A stretch of DNA of 49,325 nt from G020348385 sp964580235 (GTDB lineage Bacteria > Acidobacteriota > Aminicenantia > Aminicenantales > Aminicenantaceae), in NCBI GenBank assembly GCA_964580235.1, contig CAZOJY010000010.1, positions 1 through 49,325 on the forward strand, given 5' to 3'. The stretch's first letter is position 1. Each line of letters begins with the position of its first letter. The translations under genes were made by a program, and so were the position numbers. Positions 1-8,065 of the stretch are shown piece by piece. The notes below the pieces were generated by a model. That model did not search any database, was not told where the DNA came from, and saw only the letters and a program-made list of their open reading frames with translations.

Positions 1-344
1 ACGTCTACTGATGCACTCAACAGCTAAAACAAAATCACGTGCGAGATGAAGAGGAAAGTGACGGAGGCGATAAGTTTGTGACGCGGGACTTTTGTAGAGA
101 GATAGCTAAAAATCTTTACGACAAAGATGAGCAAAACAGCCACGACAGCATAAAGATACGTTTCTTGTTCAGCAGAATGCCTGGTCAAAATCAGGCCTTT
201 TCTGACCGGCTTCAGAATCGAGTATGCCCCACCGATGAGAAATATGTTGAATGCCAGTAACAAAACCGTGAGAACCTCGCCGGGATGCACAACGGTAAAT
301 AAACGCAGGAATTTATGAAAAATGCCCGGAGCTTTCTCACTCAT
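1..344 (-). pseudogene. NTT-like nucleotide transporter-family protein, interrupted by an in-frame amber stop and cut by the window edge
   Basis: The first 106 residues match the start of the two NTT-like proteins encoded at 3018-8015: a short cytoplasmic lead, a hydrophobic helix, a K-P-V-R motif after it (K-P-L-R in the first paralog), and a second and third helix. The frame stops at a TAG at 24-26, but translation past it (L-L-S-A-S-V-D) stays open to the window edge and still looks like the end of helix 3. In the 5523 paralog the matching stretch reads F-W-W-L-F, so TAG sits where TGG (Trp) is expected; one base change explains it. The ATG at 344 has a strong GGAGGGG ribosome binding site. 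It could be a real nonsense mutation, a sequencing error, or a short protein in use. The family assignment is inferred from paralogy. Confidence 0.55.
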
Positions 345-393
345 GATATCCCCTCCATCTTATATTTAATCCTGGATTATTCAGACAATTTGG

Positions 394-422
394 ATTTTTC
401 ATGGAATGGAGTGAAATGTCAA
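394..422 (-). promoter_or_regulatory. Possible sigma-70 promoter of the interrupted NTT-like gene
   Basis: A perfect TTGACA (-35, 417-422) is followed after 17 bases by AAAAAT (394-399), a weak -10. The predicted transcript would start about 43 bases before the ATG at 344. The surrounding 345-540 gap has no other clear feature. Confidence 0.35.
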
Positions 423-540
423 ACTGTTTTTCGGTTTTTTCCGCAGTTCTTGTGAATAAAGATGTTGAAAAATGTGAGATTTTTTTCGTAATGAACTGAT
501 TACATTTGTTTTATGGGGTATTGCATAAAAATTGGGCAAG

Positions 541-2391
541 TCAATAAAGGACGGCCGCCTCACCTTTTTCTGCGATCAACGTTTTGAGCGTTTTTATGAT
601 TAGAGTTTTTCGGGTGAGCAGGGCGGACATTTCCTCGTCGTTGAGATAGGACTCGAGTCCGGTCTTGATCATGTCATCGGAAAGATCTTGAAGATTTTGA
701 AACAGTGTTTTAGAACAGTGCGTGATTTTCTGTTCTGGTATCAGATTGGAGTAGGGAGCGAAGGCCTCGGAAAAATCCACACGGAATACGTCCCAACTTT
801 TTTCTTGAATCAGTATGTCATCCAATTCTTTGCGTTCGTTATATACCAAGTTTTCAAAAACATTGATCTCTTCCAGAGCATTGGCGAAGGCTTGAGAATC
901 AGGCGGTCTGATGTTTTTCCTCTGCTTTTCATCCAGACCGAAACAGTTTTCAACACGGATCTGAAGGGATCCTCGAGTTCCTTCGATCTCTCTTTCTATC
1001 ATAGGAGGAATTTTATTGAGATCCAGCAGTTTATCGAGCGCATAGGCGGCAAGTTCGTATTTATAGCTATCCGGCAGGAGTGCAGGTCGTGTGTCATCGA
1101 CAACCTTGAACATCGCCTGTTTCTTGATCTCCCCGTCATCCAGATTGATTTTCCAGGCTGCTGTTCTTCCCGGGACAGCTTCTTTTATTACCTTAACAAC
1201 CGCAGCATTTTTTAGATAAAATTCCACATCTTCGCGGCTTTCTTCCCCTGTCGTATTTTGAGAAGGCTCAAACGGGGCTTCTTCCTCATATTCTTTCTCT
1301 CTCCATTCCTTCATATGAAATTCACCGTTCTCGATGTGCAGATAACTCAGGATGCCGTAATAATAATCTGAAATTCCGGTATCGATCATCCAGATCTTTT
1401 GGCCGAAGCGGGACCTGAATAAAATTTCGTCATTTTCATCTTCTGGAATCACAGGACTTCCGGGGGGTGTGTGAGCAATGACCATTTTTTTTGCATCTAA
1501 ATTTTTCAGAATTTTATCGATAACATGCCCATAAGTTTTTTCGTCCTTGAGGGCAATATCTCTGTTCCAAAGGGGAGAATCCGGCATGTAAAGAATTTCT
1601 CGTTTGATTCTGGACTGGATCCCCTTCTTTAGAGCGAGCCTGAAAGTATTTAATTCCCGGCGCAGAGTCTTATTTATTTTTTGTAATGACCATGTCGAGA
1701 ATCTCTCGCTTATTCCTCCATGGCAAAAAATAATTCCGTTGATCTTGATCACGGCATCCTGCTCGATGATCCATTGTCCATAGTCTCTGTTGAATGTGTT
1801 TACGTATAAAATTCGGATCTTCTTATCCTTCATCAATCCTTTCCACTTTGTTTTAAAATAGGAATCCAGGATTGAAGAGTCGGAATTTGTCTCAATATCG
1901 GAGAGATTCTGCAATTGCTGCTTGAATTCATTCTCTTTTTGTCTGCGGAAATCATCAGGCAGAAAAGAAGAAAACTGTTTAGGAGATACATAATCCGGTT
2001 GCCTGAAAACGATTCCCGTGATATTCATTTCTTCGTGATTGCCCGGAAGCACATGGACTCTGCCTCCTGCTTCTGCAGCCTCTTCCTGCAGCCTCTTTAG
2101 AAGGTCAAACACATCCCTGGCATTATCCCCTCTATCCATGATGTCGCCGGTCTGAACAAGATGGGTTTTTCCCCCAGACCAGTGGAGCCGGTCGTCGACC
2201 AGGCCTGCTTTTTTCAGTATCTTGACAAAATTGCCGTATGCCCCATGAATGTCACCTACCGCAATAATTTTTTTGACATTCTTCCATTCGGAAGAATTTG
2301 TGTTGGCGTGAAGGGAAACACATACACTGAAGATGATAAAACAGGTGAGGATTAGGATAATTTTTGATGTTCTTTTCAGATAGTTAAACAT
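541..2391 (-). CDS. Secreted calcineurin-like (Shewanella-like) phosphatase with a C-terminal kinase-like domain
   Basis: This 616-residue protein starts with a Sec signal peptide (about 1-29, cleavage after S-L-H-A), so it should act outside the cytoplasm. The phosphatase domain (about 40-375) shows the PPP-family metal motifs G-D-I-H-G (46-50), G-D-I-M-D-R-G (82-88) and G-N-H-E (117-120), then C-H-G-G and A-H-T-P-P further on, as in bacterial Shewanella-like phosphatases. The last 240 residues are extra. They carry A-M-F-K, Y-E-L-A-A-Y and V-D-F-S motifs that look like an atypical (HipA/Fam20/PI-kinase-like) protein kinase fold. The expected catalytic loop, however, reads N-E-R-K-E-L-D-D (518-525), which suggests an inactive pseudokinase. 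The phosphatase call is firm; the kinase-like call is pattern memory. An AGGAAAG site 6 bases before the ATG supports the start. The substrate is unknown. Confidence 0.85.
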   Translation of the reverse strand: MFNYLKRTSKIILILTCFIIFSVCVSLHANTNSSEWKNVKKIIAVGDIHGAYGNFVKILKKAGLVDDRLHWSGGKTHLVQTGDIMDRGDNARDVFDLLKRLQEEAAEAGGRVHVLPGNHEEMNITGIVFRQPDYVSPKQFSSFLPDDFRRQKENEFKQQLQNLSDIETNSDSSILDSYFKTKWKGLMKDKKIRILYVNTFNRDYGQWIIEQDAVIKINGIIFCHGGISERFSTWSLQKINKTLRRELNTFRLALKKGIQSRIKREILYMPDSPLWNRDIALKDEKTYGHVIDKILKNLDAKKMVIAHTPPGSPVIPEDENDEILFRSRFGQKIWMIDTGISDYYYGILSYLHIENGEFHMKEWREKEYEEEAPFEPSQNTTGEESREDVEFYLKNAAVVKVIKEAVPGRTAAWKINLDDGEIKKQAMFKVVDDTRPALLPDSYKYELAAYALDKLLDLNKIPPMIEREIEGTRGSLQIRVENCFGLDEKQRKNIRPPDSQAFANALEEINVFENLVYNERKELDDILIQEKSWDVFRVDFSEAFAPYSNLIPEQKITHCSKTLFQNLQDLSDDMIKTGLESYLNDEEMSALLTRKTLIIKTLKTLIAEKGEAAVLY

Positions 2392-2461
2392 ATTGCACTT
2401 TCCTGTTTATTTTTGAACCGGAATGCCTATTTATTGCTTTCCTTATACAAACTCTTTACAC

Positions 2462-2467
2462 ATTATA
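2462..2467 (-). promoter_or_regulatory. Possible -10 box of the phosphatase gene
   Basis: A perfect TATAAT on the minus strand lies 71 bases before the phosphatase ATG. No good -35 is visible at the right distance (TTTTCT at 16 bases is the best), so this is weakly supported. Confidence 0.25.
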
Positions 2468-2567
2468 GCGAAAAATCAGAAAAAGAAAACCCCGGCGAGT
2501 CTAAGAGCCCTGAATTATTCGTAAAATATGAGGAGACATTTTTTAGGAAGAATTCAGAGGATATGTA

Positions 2568-2609
2568 TTGACTTTAAATTTCTCTTCTGGTAAAAGCTAA
2601 AGATATAAT
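2568..2609 (+). promoter_or_regulatory. Promoter of the STAS/NTT/phosphatase gene run
   Basis: TTGACT (2568-2573) is followed after 17 bases by TAAAAG (2591-2596). A perfect TATAAT lies slightly further on (2604-2609) and could be an alternative -10 without a good -35. Either would start transcription 20-35 bases before the STAS gene. No clear ribosome binding site precedes the ATG at 2635. Confidence 0.45.
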
Positions 2610-2634
2610 AGAAATCACTCGAAAACGGGCTAAC

Positions 2635-2982
2635 ATGGAAATTCAAGCACGAGAAAAAGACGATGTCATCATTTTCGATATAGAGGGAGAAATACGAAGA
2701 TCAGACGTGTCGGATGTCACGCTCCATCAACTCGTGAAAGACCAGCTGGATGTTGGGAAGAGGAACATACTTTTAAATTTCAAAAATGTGGAATTCATCG
2801 ATAGTTTTGGTGTGGGAGAAATCCTTGCCAGCTACATCTCCACTAATAATTTAGGGGGAAAGCTCAAGATTGCTAAGATTTCCAAAAAGCTCTATCTCGT
2901 GTTCCAGGTAACCATGCTCACAAAGGTGCTTGAAATTTTTGATGAAGAAGAATTGGCTTTGAACAGCTTTATGGGTGATTAA
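2635..2982 (+). CDS. STAS-domain protein, anti-sigma factor antagonist (SpoIIAA/RsbV type)
   Basis: The 115-residue protein is a single STAS domain. It has the hallmark segment V-E-F-I-D-S-F-G-V-G-E, whose Ser57 is the usual phosphorylation site in SpoIIAA/RsbV proteins, followed by the L-K-I-A and L-V-F-Q-V helices of the fold. Members are phosphorylated by an RsbW/SpoIIAB-type kinase and dephosphorylated by a PP2C phosphatase, and bind the kinase only when unphosphorylated. A matching PP2C phosphatase lies four genes down (8066-9751), but no kinase gene is in the window. It is the first gene of a plus-strand run, 35 bases ahead of the first transporter gene. Whether it controls a sigma factor or the adjacent membrane proteins cannot be decided here. 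Confidence 0.88.
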   Translation: MEIQAREKDDVIIFDIEGEIRRSDVSDVTLHQLVKDQLDVGKRNILLNFKNVEFIDSFGVGEILASYISTNNLGGKLKIAKISKKLYLVFQVTMLTKVLEIFDEEELALNSFMGD

Positions 2983-3017
2983 GCCAGCTCATGACTCTTG
3001 TTAAGTAGAGTCGGAAT

Positions 3018-5513
3018 ATGGCCAATGACGGGATTCAAAGAATCTTTTCCCGAATAATAAAAATCAAACCCGGCGAATTAAAAATATCTCTTCTGCTTTT
3101 TTTCTATCTGTTCTTCGTGATCGCTGCTTACAACGTTATTAAGCCCTTAAGGAATGCAAGCTTTCTTGATAATCTGGGATATCAGTGGCTGCCCTTAGTC
3201 TACTTATTAACGGCAGTGATCATCGGATTTGTCGTAGCAATCCACTCAAAAATTCAGGTGAAAATCTCTCGATACCTGTTGATATCATCCAGTATTCTGT
3301 TCTTTTTTATTTCTTGCTTTTTCTTTAGACTGTTTTCAGGCTATGGATGGAGAGGATTACCTGTTATTTTTTGGGTCTGGGCAAATATCTTTATTATCGT
3401 TCTCAATACTCAATTTTGGATCACAGTCAATGATATTCTAAATCCTCGCGAATTCAAGAGACTGAGCGGCTTTTTCATAAGCGGAGGGATTTTAGGAGGA
3501 TTTATTGGAGGGCTACTGACGGGACTTCTGGCTGAAAAAAATGTTGATTATAACTTGCTGTTTCTATCCGCAGGTCTTCTTACCATATGCGCTTTTTTTG
3601 TGTATATGGTATTCCAATGGCAGAAGAAGCAGCAACCTGCCGAGGAAATTGGAGAAAATAAGAGGAGAGATAAATCAACCATACAGTCAAAACCAGGATT
3701 TCGCGACAGTTTTAATACGGTTAAAGAACAGAAGTATTTAAGATTTATTGCTGCTATTGTGATATTGACTTTGGTTGTATCGACACTCATAGATTTTCAA
3801 TGGAATACAATCGTTCAGAATAGCGAAAAAGGAAATTTGACCAGCTTTTTCGGTTATTTTAACGCAGGCCTGATGGTCTTTGCATTTTTGCTTTCCCTCC
3901 TGATGACGAGCAACCTTTTCAAACGTTACGGTGTGCGCTTAACTCTATTGCTCTATCCTATAATCCTCCTTCTTTGTTTTTTAGGAATAGGTGTTTCTGC
4001 TAGTCTTATTCTGGCTATTGTTATCAAAGGAAGTGATAAAAGCCTCTCTTATTCTATAAACCGGTCGGCTCGAGAGCTCCTTTTTATTCCTGTGTCTCCT
4101 GATCTCAAGTATAAAGCCATTGTTTTTATCGATATGTTCGTGGACAGATTTTCGAAAGGGATAGGTGCAGTCCTCCTGCTGATCGTCTTGTCTTTTGGCA
4201 TCCAAGATTACAGAGGGATCGTTCGAGTTGTGAGCCTCATTTCGGTTGCCTTGATATTTGGCTGGATCGTTTTGACGCTGAGGGCAAGCCGGGAATATGT
4301 TACATCGGTCAAACAGAAACTTTCACGCAAATGGGAACGGGCCGATTTGTTAATCGAGGAAGAACTGGATGTGGATTATACAAGATTGATTTTCGATACA
4401 TTGGAGAGTATGAATCGAAGTTCGGATTTGTATGCTATGCATGTATTCGACCTGATGAAGCAGGGAAAGCTCACTCCGGAACTTAAGCAGCTCTTGTCTG
4501 AAAGATCGGCGGCAGCGAATCTTTCCTCGTTGGGAACTTTTTTTAAAGCCGATCAATCCGCCCTGATTCGGATAGATGAAAAGTCCAACGATGATGATTT
4601 GATGAAAAAGGAGATTCAAGAAATCATGTCCCTTGATGTTTATGAAAATGTGATAAAGCGATATATCGAAAAAATTCTCTCAGATGACAGCAAAAACACT
4701 GAGACGGCCAAGATGGAAATCGCGAAAGGAATCGGATTTCTGGTTCCAGATTCTCCGATCGTGGAGAAACTCGCGGAGTTCCTTGTGGATGAATCCCCGG
4801 AAGTCCGAAAGTATGCCATCGAAAGTGCGTCAAGGCTCAAGAAGAGGGAACATGTCCCGGCTCTTATCCAGAGCTTACATGATTCTCCGACACACAGCGA
4901 TGCCGCCGCGGCGCTTGAAAAATATGGCACAAAAATCACAGGGATACTGTCGGATTATCTTGGGGATTCTGAAGAAAACATTAAATTGCGCCAAGCTGTC
5001 GCATCAATCTTGGCCCAAGTTGGAAATCAAGAAGCCGTAAATTTTCTCATATGGGAACTGGCTAAAGATTTAAGAGAAATGGATACTGAACTCATCGATG
5101 CACTGGACAAGATCCGATCAGAAAAGCCCGAAATAGAGTTTTCCGATAAGATCATCAAGAAAAAAATAGGCCAAGAAATCAAATCCTATTATAAACTTTT
5201 TATCGAGTTCGCTGGGAAAAAAGCAAGAGATGATGAAACCGATATGTTCAGAACGATGTCCCTTACATTATCGAAGTCTATGATGAACGTATTTAAACTG
5301 TTGGGATTGATCTATCCTTATGAAGATGTAGCCAAAGCATATCAGAATATACAAGCAGGTACTAAAGATTCTGTTGCGTATGCCGTGGAGCTTCTGGATA
5401 ATACACTGGAAAAGGAAATAAGGCAGGCCCTGTTGCCTTTAGTGGAAGATCTTTCCCAGGTAGAAAGGCTGAAAGCCTGTGTCATGCTGCAAAAAGATTT
5501 CCCGGACTTCTGA
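3018..5513 (+). CDS. NTT-like (ATP/ADP translocase-type) membrane transporter with C-terminal helical-repeat domain, copy 1
   Basis: Of 831 residues, the first 430 or so are very hydrophobic, with about 11-12 predicted membrane helices. A motif around K-P-L-R-N in helix 1, N-T-Q-F-W near residue 130 and S-G-G-I-L-G-G resemble the NTT (Npt1/Npt2) nucleotide transporter family within the MFS fold. The remaining 400 residues are soluble and helical, with HEAT-like units such as S-P-E-V-R-K-Y-A-I-E-S-A. Classical NTT proteins are about 500 residues and lack this tail. The next gene, 9 bases downstream, is a full-length paralog, and both keep the E-I-M-S-L-D-V-Y motif in the tail, so they arose by tandem duplication. 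The substrate is unproven; a nucleotide is the family expectation. The STAS gene just upstream suggests regulated activity. Confidence 0.75.
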   Translation: MANDGIQRIFSRIIKIKPGELKISLLLFFYLFFVIAAYNVIKPLRNASFLDNLGYQWLPLVYLLTAVIIGFVVAIHSKIQVKISRYLLISSSILFFFISCFFFRLFSGYGWRGLPVIFWVWANIFIIVLNTQFWITVNDILNPREFKRLSGFFISGGILGGFIGGLLTGLLAEKNVDYNLLFLSAGLLTICAFFVYMVFQWQKKQQPAEEIGENKRRDKSTIQSKPGFRDSFNTVKEQKYLRFIAAIVILTLVVSTLIDFQWNTIVQNSEKGNLTSFFGYFNAGLMVFAFLLSLLMTSNLFKRYGVRLTLLLYPIILLLCFLGIGVSASLILAIVIKGSDKSLSYSINRSARELLFIPVSPDLKYKAIVFIDMFVDRFSKGIGAVLLLIVLSFGIQDYRGIVRVVSLISVALIFGWIVLTLRASREYVTSVKQKLSRKWERADLLIEEELDVDYTRLIFDTLESMNRSSDLYAMHVFDLMKQGKLTPELKQLLSERSAAANLSSLGTFFKADQSALIRIDEKSNDDDLMKKEIQEIMSLDVYENVIKRYIEKILSDDSKNTETAKMEIAKGIGFLVPDSPIVEKLAEFLVDESPEVRKYAIESASRLKKREHVPALIQSLHDSPTHSDAAAALEKYGTKITGILSDYLGDSEENIKLRQAVASILAQVGNQEAVNFLIWELAKDLREMDTELIDALDKIRSEKPEIEFSDKIIKKKIGQEIKSYYKLFIEFAGKKARDDETDMFRTMSLTLSKSMMNVFKLLGLIYPYEDVAKAYQNIQAGTKDSVAYAVELLDNTLEKEIRQALLPLVEDLSQVERLKACVMLQKDFPDF

Positions 5514-5522
5514 TGGTGATGG

Positions 5523-8015
5523 ATGGATAAATCCCCTTTTTATAAAGTTTTATCCCGTTTTGTGGATATCCGGAAGGATGAGCTTACGAGTTCTGTGTTT
5601 TTATTTCTCTACTTTTTTTTGATTGCAGCCGCGGCCTACATCATCAAACCGGTTAAAATATCACTTTTTCTGGAGTTTCTTTCATTCGAAAAACTTCCTT
5701 TGGCATATATGGTAACAGCCGTATTAATCGGATTTGTCGTCAACTTAAATTTCAGGCTTTTGCAGGCGATGAATCGACAGCTCTATATTGCAATCAGTTT
5801 GATCTTTTTTATCGTTAACCTCATTGTGTTCTGGTGGTTGTTTAAAATCAACTGGAGATGGCTCTCCTTGGTGTTCTGGCTCTGGGCTGATATCTTTACG
5901 GCCACATCAGTCACTCAGTTTTGGATTCTTGTCGATGACGTCTGTCATCCACGGCAGGCCAAAAGATTGATTGGCTTTCTGGTAAGCGGTGGGTTGTTAG
6001 GTGGTATCTCAGGAGCTGTATTAGCCAGTTTGCTGGTCAAAATAATCGGAACAGAAGACTTATTGTTGGTCTGCCCTTTTCTTTTGGTTATGTGTGTAAT
6101 CCTCGTCATTTTCTTGGGGGTATTGAAGACACAAAGGGAAAAAGCTGACAAAAAGGAGGTTATGGAGAAAAAAAGAAAAAAAAATGGATATTTAGAGAGC
6201 TTCTTAATATTTGCAAAAAACCGGCATCTGGTTTTTTTGGGAGGGATTATGGCGTCAGCCGTTGTTGTCACCACTCTGATTGACTTTCAGTTTAATCGTG
6301 TGATTCAACAAAACTTCTCGGGGATGGATTCTCGGACAACCTTTTTGGGAACTTTTTTCTCTGTCTTGTTGATTTTTTCGTATTTGCTTCATGTTTTGGC
6401 AACTAAACGCTTGCTGAAAATTTTTGGGATGCGAACAGCGCTGATGGTTTCTCCGGTGATCTTACTCATCGGATCCGCTTCTGTCTTTTTTTGTCCTGCA
6501 TCGGCTTTGATATACTGGGTTGTTTCTCTCAAGGGCGCAGACAAAAGTTTGGCGCATTCCCTCAGCCAGTCTGTTCGTGAGTTGCTTTATATCCCAATCC
6601 CTCTTGAAATCAAATATAAGGCCAAGATGTTCATCGATATGTTCGTGAACAAATTTGCCAAGGGTTTGGCGGCCGCTCTCCTCCTTTTGTTATTTTCTCT
6701 TTTTAGATTCTCCATTCAGCAAATCAGCTATGTTGTCATTTTGTTTATTTTCATCTGGGTTGGGCTGAATTGGATGATTTCTAAAGAATATGTGGACATC
6801 GTGAAGAGAAATTTGCAGATCAAATGGAAGGATGCGGATAAACTCCTAAATGAGAAAATCGATTTGGATATGACCAAATTGGTCTTTGAGACACTGCAGA
6901 ATAAAAACAGAAGTTCTGTTTTGTATGCCATGAATCTTTTCGAACTTATAAAGAGCGAAAAATTGAGTCCGGAGTTGAAGAAAATCATTTCAAGTAAATG
7001 CGAAGAAATCAGGGCATGCTCCATGGATTCCCTTCTGGAGTTGGACGGAGAAGCCCTTCTTCCTGAAATGGATGATGCAATCGAGGAGGAACATCTTGAT
7101 ACTCAAGTCAGAGAAATTATGTCTTTGGACGTCTATCAGGAGTTGATGAAGGAACAGGTCGACAAAATTGTCTACAGACAAGGCAAAGAGGGTGTGATTG
7201 CGAAGATGGAAGCAGCAAAAGTGATCGGGATGATGGGTCCCGGCTCTTCTTTACTTCCTCAATTAAAGCTTCTCTTGAAGGATGATTCCCCGGAAGTCTT
7301 TCGCTATGCTGGGGAAAGCGCAGGGAAGCTTAAAAAGAGAGAGCTTGTTCCTCTGATCATTTCCCGGTTAAAAGAACCGATGACCAGAAGGATAGCGAGC
7401 CTGGCATTGGTGGATTACGGAATAAAAATATTGGGAACACTTAAGGATTATCTGGCCGATGAAGATGTTAATACCAACATTCGAAAAACGATCCCGGATA
7501 TTATGTCCCGGATCGGAACCCAACGGGCTGCAAACATGATGACCATAGAATTGAGAAAAAGGAGTGTATTTGTGGAGCCAAAGCTTGTCGAAGCATTGTA
7601 TAACTTGCGGACAAAAGATCCAGATATTCGGTTCCAGCACCCATTCATAGAGCCCGAGATCCTTTTCCTGATCAAAAAGAGTTATCTGATTCTTCTGGAA
7701 ATGAATGATTTAATGTCAGATGAGAGAAAGATCGACCTTGTGTCGGATTTAGAAAGCAATCTGGCACAATCGCTCAAACACGTATTCCAATTGTTAAGCC
7801 TTGTCTATCCCCAAGAAGATATCCTGAAAGCCTATCAAAATATCACCACAGGGACAAAAAAATCGATCGGCTATTCGTGTGAACTTCTTAACAACATATT
7901 GAAACGAGAATTGAAGGACTTTATTTTTCCTCTTATCGATGATCTCCCGTTTGATGATAAAGTGAAACAATGCCGAAAGAAGCTCAAGGATTTGGAAAAG
8001 GCCGAAACATCTTGA
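5523..8015 (+). CDS. NTT-like membrane transporter with C-terminal helical-repeat domain, copy 2
   Basis: This 830-residue paralog of the preceding protein has the same architecture: about 12 membrane helices (about 20-430), then a soluble tail of HEAT-like helical repeats (about 440-830). Shared landmarks are the K-P-V-K motif after helix 1, V-T-Q-F-W, S-G-G-L-L-G-G, D-K-S-L-A-H-S, the tail motif E-I-M-S-L-D-V-Y and D-S-P-E-V-F-R-Y-A-G-E-S-A. The cytoplasmic loop near residue 215 is encoded by runs of 7 and 9 adenines (6167-6184), a place where polymerase slippage would break the frame. The start is 9 bases after the previous stop, so translational coupling is likely. Two full copies plus the broken one at 1-344 suggest a small expanding family in this genome. 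Confidence 0.75.
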   Translation: MDKSPFYKVLSRFVDIRKDELTSSVFLFLYFFLIAAAAYIIKPVKISLFLEFLSFEKLPLAYMVTAVLIGFVVNLNFRLLQAMNRQLYIAISLIFFIVNLIVFWWLFKINWRWLSLVFWLWADIFTATSVTQFWILVDDVCHPRQAKRLIGFLVSGGLLGGISGAVLASLLVKIIGTEDLLLVCPFLLVMCVILVIFLGVLKTQREKADKKEVMEKKRKKNGYLESFLIFAKNRHLVFLGGIMASAVVVTTLIDFQFNRVIQQNFSGMDSRTTFLGTFFSVLLIFSYLLHVLATKRLLKIFGMRTALMVSPVILLIGSASVFFCPASALIYWVVSLKGADKSLAHSLSQSVRELLYIPIPLEIKYKAKMFIDMFVNKFAKGLAAALLLLLFSLFRFSIQQISYVVILFIFIWVGLNWMISKEYVDIVKRNLQIKWKDADKLLNEKIDLDMTKLVFETLQNKNRSSVLYAMNLFELIKSEKLSPELKKIISSKCEEIRACSMDSLLELDGEALLPEMDDAIEEEHLDTQVREIMSLDVYQELMKEQVDKIVYRQGKEGVIAKMEAAKVIGMMGPGSSLLPQLKLLLKDDSPEVFRYAGESAGKLKKRELVPLIISRLKEPMTRRIASLALVDYGIKILGTLKDYLADEDVNTNIRKTIPDIMSRIGTQRAANMMTIELRKRSVFVEPKLVEALYNLRTKDPDIRFQHPFIEPEILFLIKKSYLILLEMNDLMSDERKIDLVSDLESNLAQSLKHVFQLLSLVYPQEDILKAYQNITTGTKKSIGYSCELLNNILKRELKDFIFPLIDDLPFDDKVKQCRKKLKDLEKAETS

Positions 8016-8065
8016 ATTCCATCATTTTAGAACATATAATTGGTTATCCTGATTAGAGAAGATAG

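Noticed and set aside
359..388. TTGTCT-18-TATAAG as a promoter for the interrupted transporter gene
   Set aside because: It would start the mRNA inside the ribosome binding site, about 8 bases before the ATG; the TTGACA further upstream fits better.
3548..5040. Several antisense or shifted open frames inside the NTT-like genes
   Set aside because: They are shadows of a clear membrane-protein frame, with no ribosome binding sites and no recognisable domains.
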